Below, piece by piece: positions 45,252-47,718 of a DNA stretch of 47,718 nt. Origin of the DNA: Myxococcales bacterium (lineage in GTDB: Bacteria > Myxococcota_A > Polyangia > Polyangiales > SLQV01); NCBI GenBank assembly GCA_007124745.1, contig SLEO01000151.1, positions 1-47,718 on the forward strand, written 5' to 3'. Made by a program: the position numbers and the translations under genes. Below the pieces are notes generated by a model, which was not told where the DNA came from, searched no databases, and saw only the letters and a list, made by a program, of their open reading frames with translations. Position 1 is the stretch's first letter, and each line of letters opens with the position of its first letter.

Positions 45252-46878
45252 CCCTGCCCCCACAGGCGGCGTGCTGACTCACGTCGAGGTCTACGACACG
45301 ACGCTGCGTGACGGCACGCAGGCGGAAGGACTTTCGCTCTCCGCCAGCGACAAGCTGCGCATCATTCGGGCCCTCGACGACTTCGGCATCGACTACATCG
45401 AGGCGGGTTTTCCGGGATCGAATCCAAAAGATGCGGAGCTGTTTGCGCGCGCCCGCGAGCTCTCCCTCCGTCATGCCAAGGTGGTGGCCTTCGGGGCGAC
45501 GCGTCACCCGGAACGCACGCCCGAGGGCGACAGCGGTCTCGCTGCGTTGCTCGCTGCGGAAACGGAGATTTGCACGCTCTTTGGTAAGAGCTGGCGGCTG
45601 CACGTTGAAGACGTATTGCGCATCTCCGAGGACGACAACCTCAAACTCATCGAGGATTCTCTCGCGTACCTAGCGGGCCACGGGCGGCGCGTCTTCTTCG
45701 ACGCCGAGCACTTTTTCGACGGCTTTACCGCCGAACCCGAGTTTGCCCTCCGCGTGCTCGGAGCGGCCCTCGCTGGCGGCGCCAGCCGGCTCATTCTGTG
45801 CGACACCAACGGCGGCAAGTTGCCTTGGGAGGTCCATGAAATCGTCAGCGCCGTCCGCGACCGCTTCCCCCAAGCGGTCATCGGCATCCACGCGCACAAC
45901 GATACGGAGTGCGCGGTCGCCAACTCTCTCGCTGCAGTCCAGGCCGGCGCACGACAGGTGCAGGGGACCATCAACGGCTTCGGCGAACGCTGCGGCAACG
46001 GCAACCTCTGCTCGATTCTCCCCGGTCTTGAGATCAAGCTTGGCTTGCAGTGCCTAGATCCAGGCAAACTCAAGCAGCTTAGAGACCTCGCTCGCCTCGT
46101 CTCCGAGGTGTGCAACACAAAGCTCAACCCGCATGCAGCGTATGTGGGCCGCAGCGCCTTCGCCCATAAGGGTGGGGTGCACGTCTCGGCCATGCGCCGC
46201 TCCATTGATTCTTACCAACACATCGACCCTGCGCTCGTCGGCAACGTCTCTCGCGTTCTGGTGAGTGAGCTCTCCGGTCGCTCGAACCTTGTGACCAAGG
46301 CCGAGGAGTTCGGTCTCAAGACCAATGCCGTCGATGCGGCGGTCATCGTGAATCAGATCAAGCACTACGAATCTCAAGGGTTTTCTTTCGAGGCTGCTGA
46401 GGCCTCGGTAGCACTGCTCATCAAGCGCGCCGAGCCGTCTTACGCCCCCCCCTTCAAGCTCACTGATTTTCAGGTGACGGTAGGTGAACGCGGCACAGCG
46501 GAGCCCTTCAGCGAAGCGACGGTGCGGGTTGAGGTCGATGGAGAGCTGATGCACACCGCCGGCAGCGGCAACGGCCCGGTCAGCGCCCTCGACCAAGCAC
46601 TACGCAAAGCGCTGGGCATCCGTTACCCGCAGCTAAGCGCCGTCACCTTAAGCGGCTACAAGGTGCGCATTCTCAACGAGGACGCCGCAACGGGCGCCAT
46701 TACCCGTGTACTCATCGCCCACGACGGTCCCAGCGGCACCTTCAGCACCGTAGGCGCCTCGACCAACATCATCGCCGCCTCTCTCCTCGCCCTCATCGAC
46801 GGCCTCGAGTTCGCCCTACTCACCGCACGCGGCGACTTCCACACCGACCCTCCCGTAGCGGCTCAGGGGGCACCTTAG
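45241..46878 (+). CDS. cimA: (R)-citramalate synthase
   Basis: VEVYDTTLRDGTQAEGLSLSASDKLRIIRALDDFGIDYIEAGFPGSNPKD, FFDAEHFFDGFTAEPEFAL, GIHAHNDTECAVANSLAAVQAGARQVQGTINGFGERCGN. GTG at 45241 overlaps the leuD end. Confidence 0.9.
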   Translation: MLTDPAPTGGVLTHVEVYDTTLRDGTQAEGLSLSASDKLRIIRALDDFGIDYIEAGFPGSNPKDAELFARARELSLRHAKVVAFGATRHPERTPEGDSGLAALLAAETEICTLFGKSWRLHVEDVLRISEDDNLKLIEDSLAYLAGHGRRVFFDAEHFFDGFTAEPEFALRVLGAALAGGASRLILCDTNGGKLPWEVHEIVSAVRDRFPQAVIGIHAHNDTECAVANSLAAVQAGARQVQGTINGFGERCGNGNLCSILPGLEIKLGLQCLDPGKLKQLRDLARLVSEVCNTKLNPHAAYVGRSAFAHKGGVHVSAMRRSIDSYQHIDPALVGNVSRVLVSELSGRSNLVTKAEEFGLKTNAVDAAVIVNQIKHYESQGFSFEAAEASVALLIKRAEPSYAPPFKLTDFQVTVGERGTAEPFSEATVRVEVDGELMHTAGSGNGPVSALDQALRKALGIRYPQLSAVTLSGYKVRILNEDAATGAITRVLIAHDGPSGTFSTVGASTNIIAASLLALIDGLEFALLTARGDFHTDPPVAAQGAP

Positions 46879-47113
46879 AGAATGCGCCCTAGCATTGCGG
46901 GAGCAAATCCCCGACGGCGCCCCCACTCCTCCTCTAGGGTGGCCTAAAGCTGCGTGCGTTGCTTTCGCGCGGGTAGCGACCGCGGCATTCCTTGGCTAAG
47001 CTTCGCCGGGGTTTTTCGAAGACCGAGGCGGCTAGCGTCGACCGACGTGCGAAATCTCTCTGGGCTGCCGCCGGTTAGGCCGCAGTCACCTTACCTAAAC
47101 TCGTTCGCTAACT

Positions 47114-47128
47114 CCTCGATTCACGAGG
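47114..47128 (+). promoter_or_regulatory. Small hairpin covering the likely leuB Shine-Dalgarno
   Basis: CCTCG-ATTCA-CGAGG; GAGG lies about 10 nt upstream of the leuB ATG. Confidence 0.4.
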
Positions 47129-47138
47129 CACCCACGTT

Positions 47139-47718
47139 ATGACCAACTACCACGTTCTGCTCCTTCCCGGTGATGGTATCGGGCCGGAAATCACGAAAGC
47201 AACGCGCGTTGTGCTGGAGGCGCTAGCCGAGCTTCGCGGCTTTAGCTTCAGCTTCCAGGAGGCGCTCATCGGTGGCTGCGCCATCGACCAGACGGGGGAG
47301 GCGCTACCGGCGGCGACACTCGAAGCCGCTAAAGGCGCCCAGGCCATCCTCCTCGGCGCCGTCGGCGGACCCAAATGGGATGACCCTCAAGCCAAAGTAC
47401 GGCCTGAGCAAGGCCTACTTGGGATCCGCAAGGCGTTAGGGCTCTACGCGAACCTGCGGCCCGTGAAGGTGTGGCCGGGCTTCGACGGCGCCTCGCCCCT
47501 CAAGCCTGAGTACGCCCAGGGTGTCGACTTGTTGGTCGTCCGCGAGCTGACCGGCGGACTCTACTTCGGCACGCCCAAAGGCACAGAGCGACAGTCCGAC
47601 GGCTCCGAGCGTGCCGTCGACACGTTGGTCTACACGACGCAGGAAATCGAGCGTGTCACCCGCACTGCGTTTGAGATTGCGCGGGGTCGGCGCAAGCACG
47701 TGACATCGGTGGATAAGG
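47139..47718 (+). CDS. leuB: 3-isopropylmalate dehydrogenase, 3'-truncated by the window edge
   Basis: Hand translation: MTNYHVLLLPGDGIGPEITKATRVVLEALAE...ILLGAVGGPKWDD...GLYANLRPVKVWPGF...LLVVRELTGGLYFG. Confidence 0.95.
   Translation, partial: MTNYHVLLLPGDGIGPEITKATRVVLEALAELRGFSFSFQEALIGGCAIDQTGEALPAATLEAAKGAQAILLGAVGGPKWDDPQAKVRPEQGLLGIRKALGLYANLRPVKVWPGFDGASPLKPEYAQGVDLLVVRELTGGLYFGTPKGTERQSDGSERAVDTLVYTTQEIERVTRTAFEIARGRRKHVTSVDK

Noticed and set aside
43389-45263. 624-aa minus-strand ORF
   Set aside because: Antisense to confidently identified leuC/leuD; long antisense frames are expected in GC-rich coding DNA and the protein resembles no domain.
1-47718. Defence island, prophage, secretion system or biosynthetic cluster
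   Set aside because: No recognisable restriction, toxin-antitoxin, phage, retron, integrase or NRPS/PKS genes; helicases here are SNF2 and HelD types without defence partners.

Overview
The window is a GC-rich bacterial chromosomal segment. Gene content suggests a deltaproteobacterial/Myxococcota-like genome; this is an inference from content only. Most of it is housekeeping. (1) A minus-strand SUF-type Fe-S assembly locus, about 0.3-9.6 kb: methyltransferase, DUF59/SufT, SufS, SufD, SufC, SufB, Rrf2 regulator, A-type carrier, second cysteine desulfurase, then rpsT, hslO and an RND/MMPL exporter. (2) murJ, engB, a YkgJ-type protein, a SWIM-SNF2 helicase, a HelD/UvrD-like helicase, argA, trmL, an epimerase, a PlsC-like acyltransferase, an IMPase/HisN-like enzyme, rpmB, rpmG (missing from the ORF track), rpsN, a sulfatase-superfamily protein and a PATAN/PEGA protein. 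(3) A branched-chain amino acid locus ilvB-ilvN-ilvC-leuA-leuC-leuD-cimA-leuB, with leuB running off the right edge. No tRNA, rRNA, CRISPR, transposase or prophage was seen. The least explained structure is (a) a ~144-bp dispersed element present twice (146-289 and 15707-15850, about 94% identical by hand count), with a 22-bp internal inverted repeat and imperfect terminal inverted repeats, and (b) a set of short tandem arrays with ~15-bp (also 12- and 14-bp) units sitting at gene starts, stops and intercistronic gaps (sufB/sufC, argA 3' end, helD 5' end, IMPase/rpmB, PATAN/sulfatase gap, sulfatase start). All function calls come from reading the protein sequences by eye; no database search was run.
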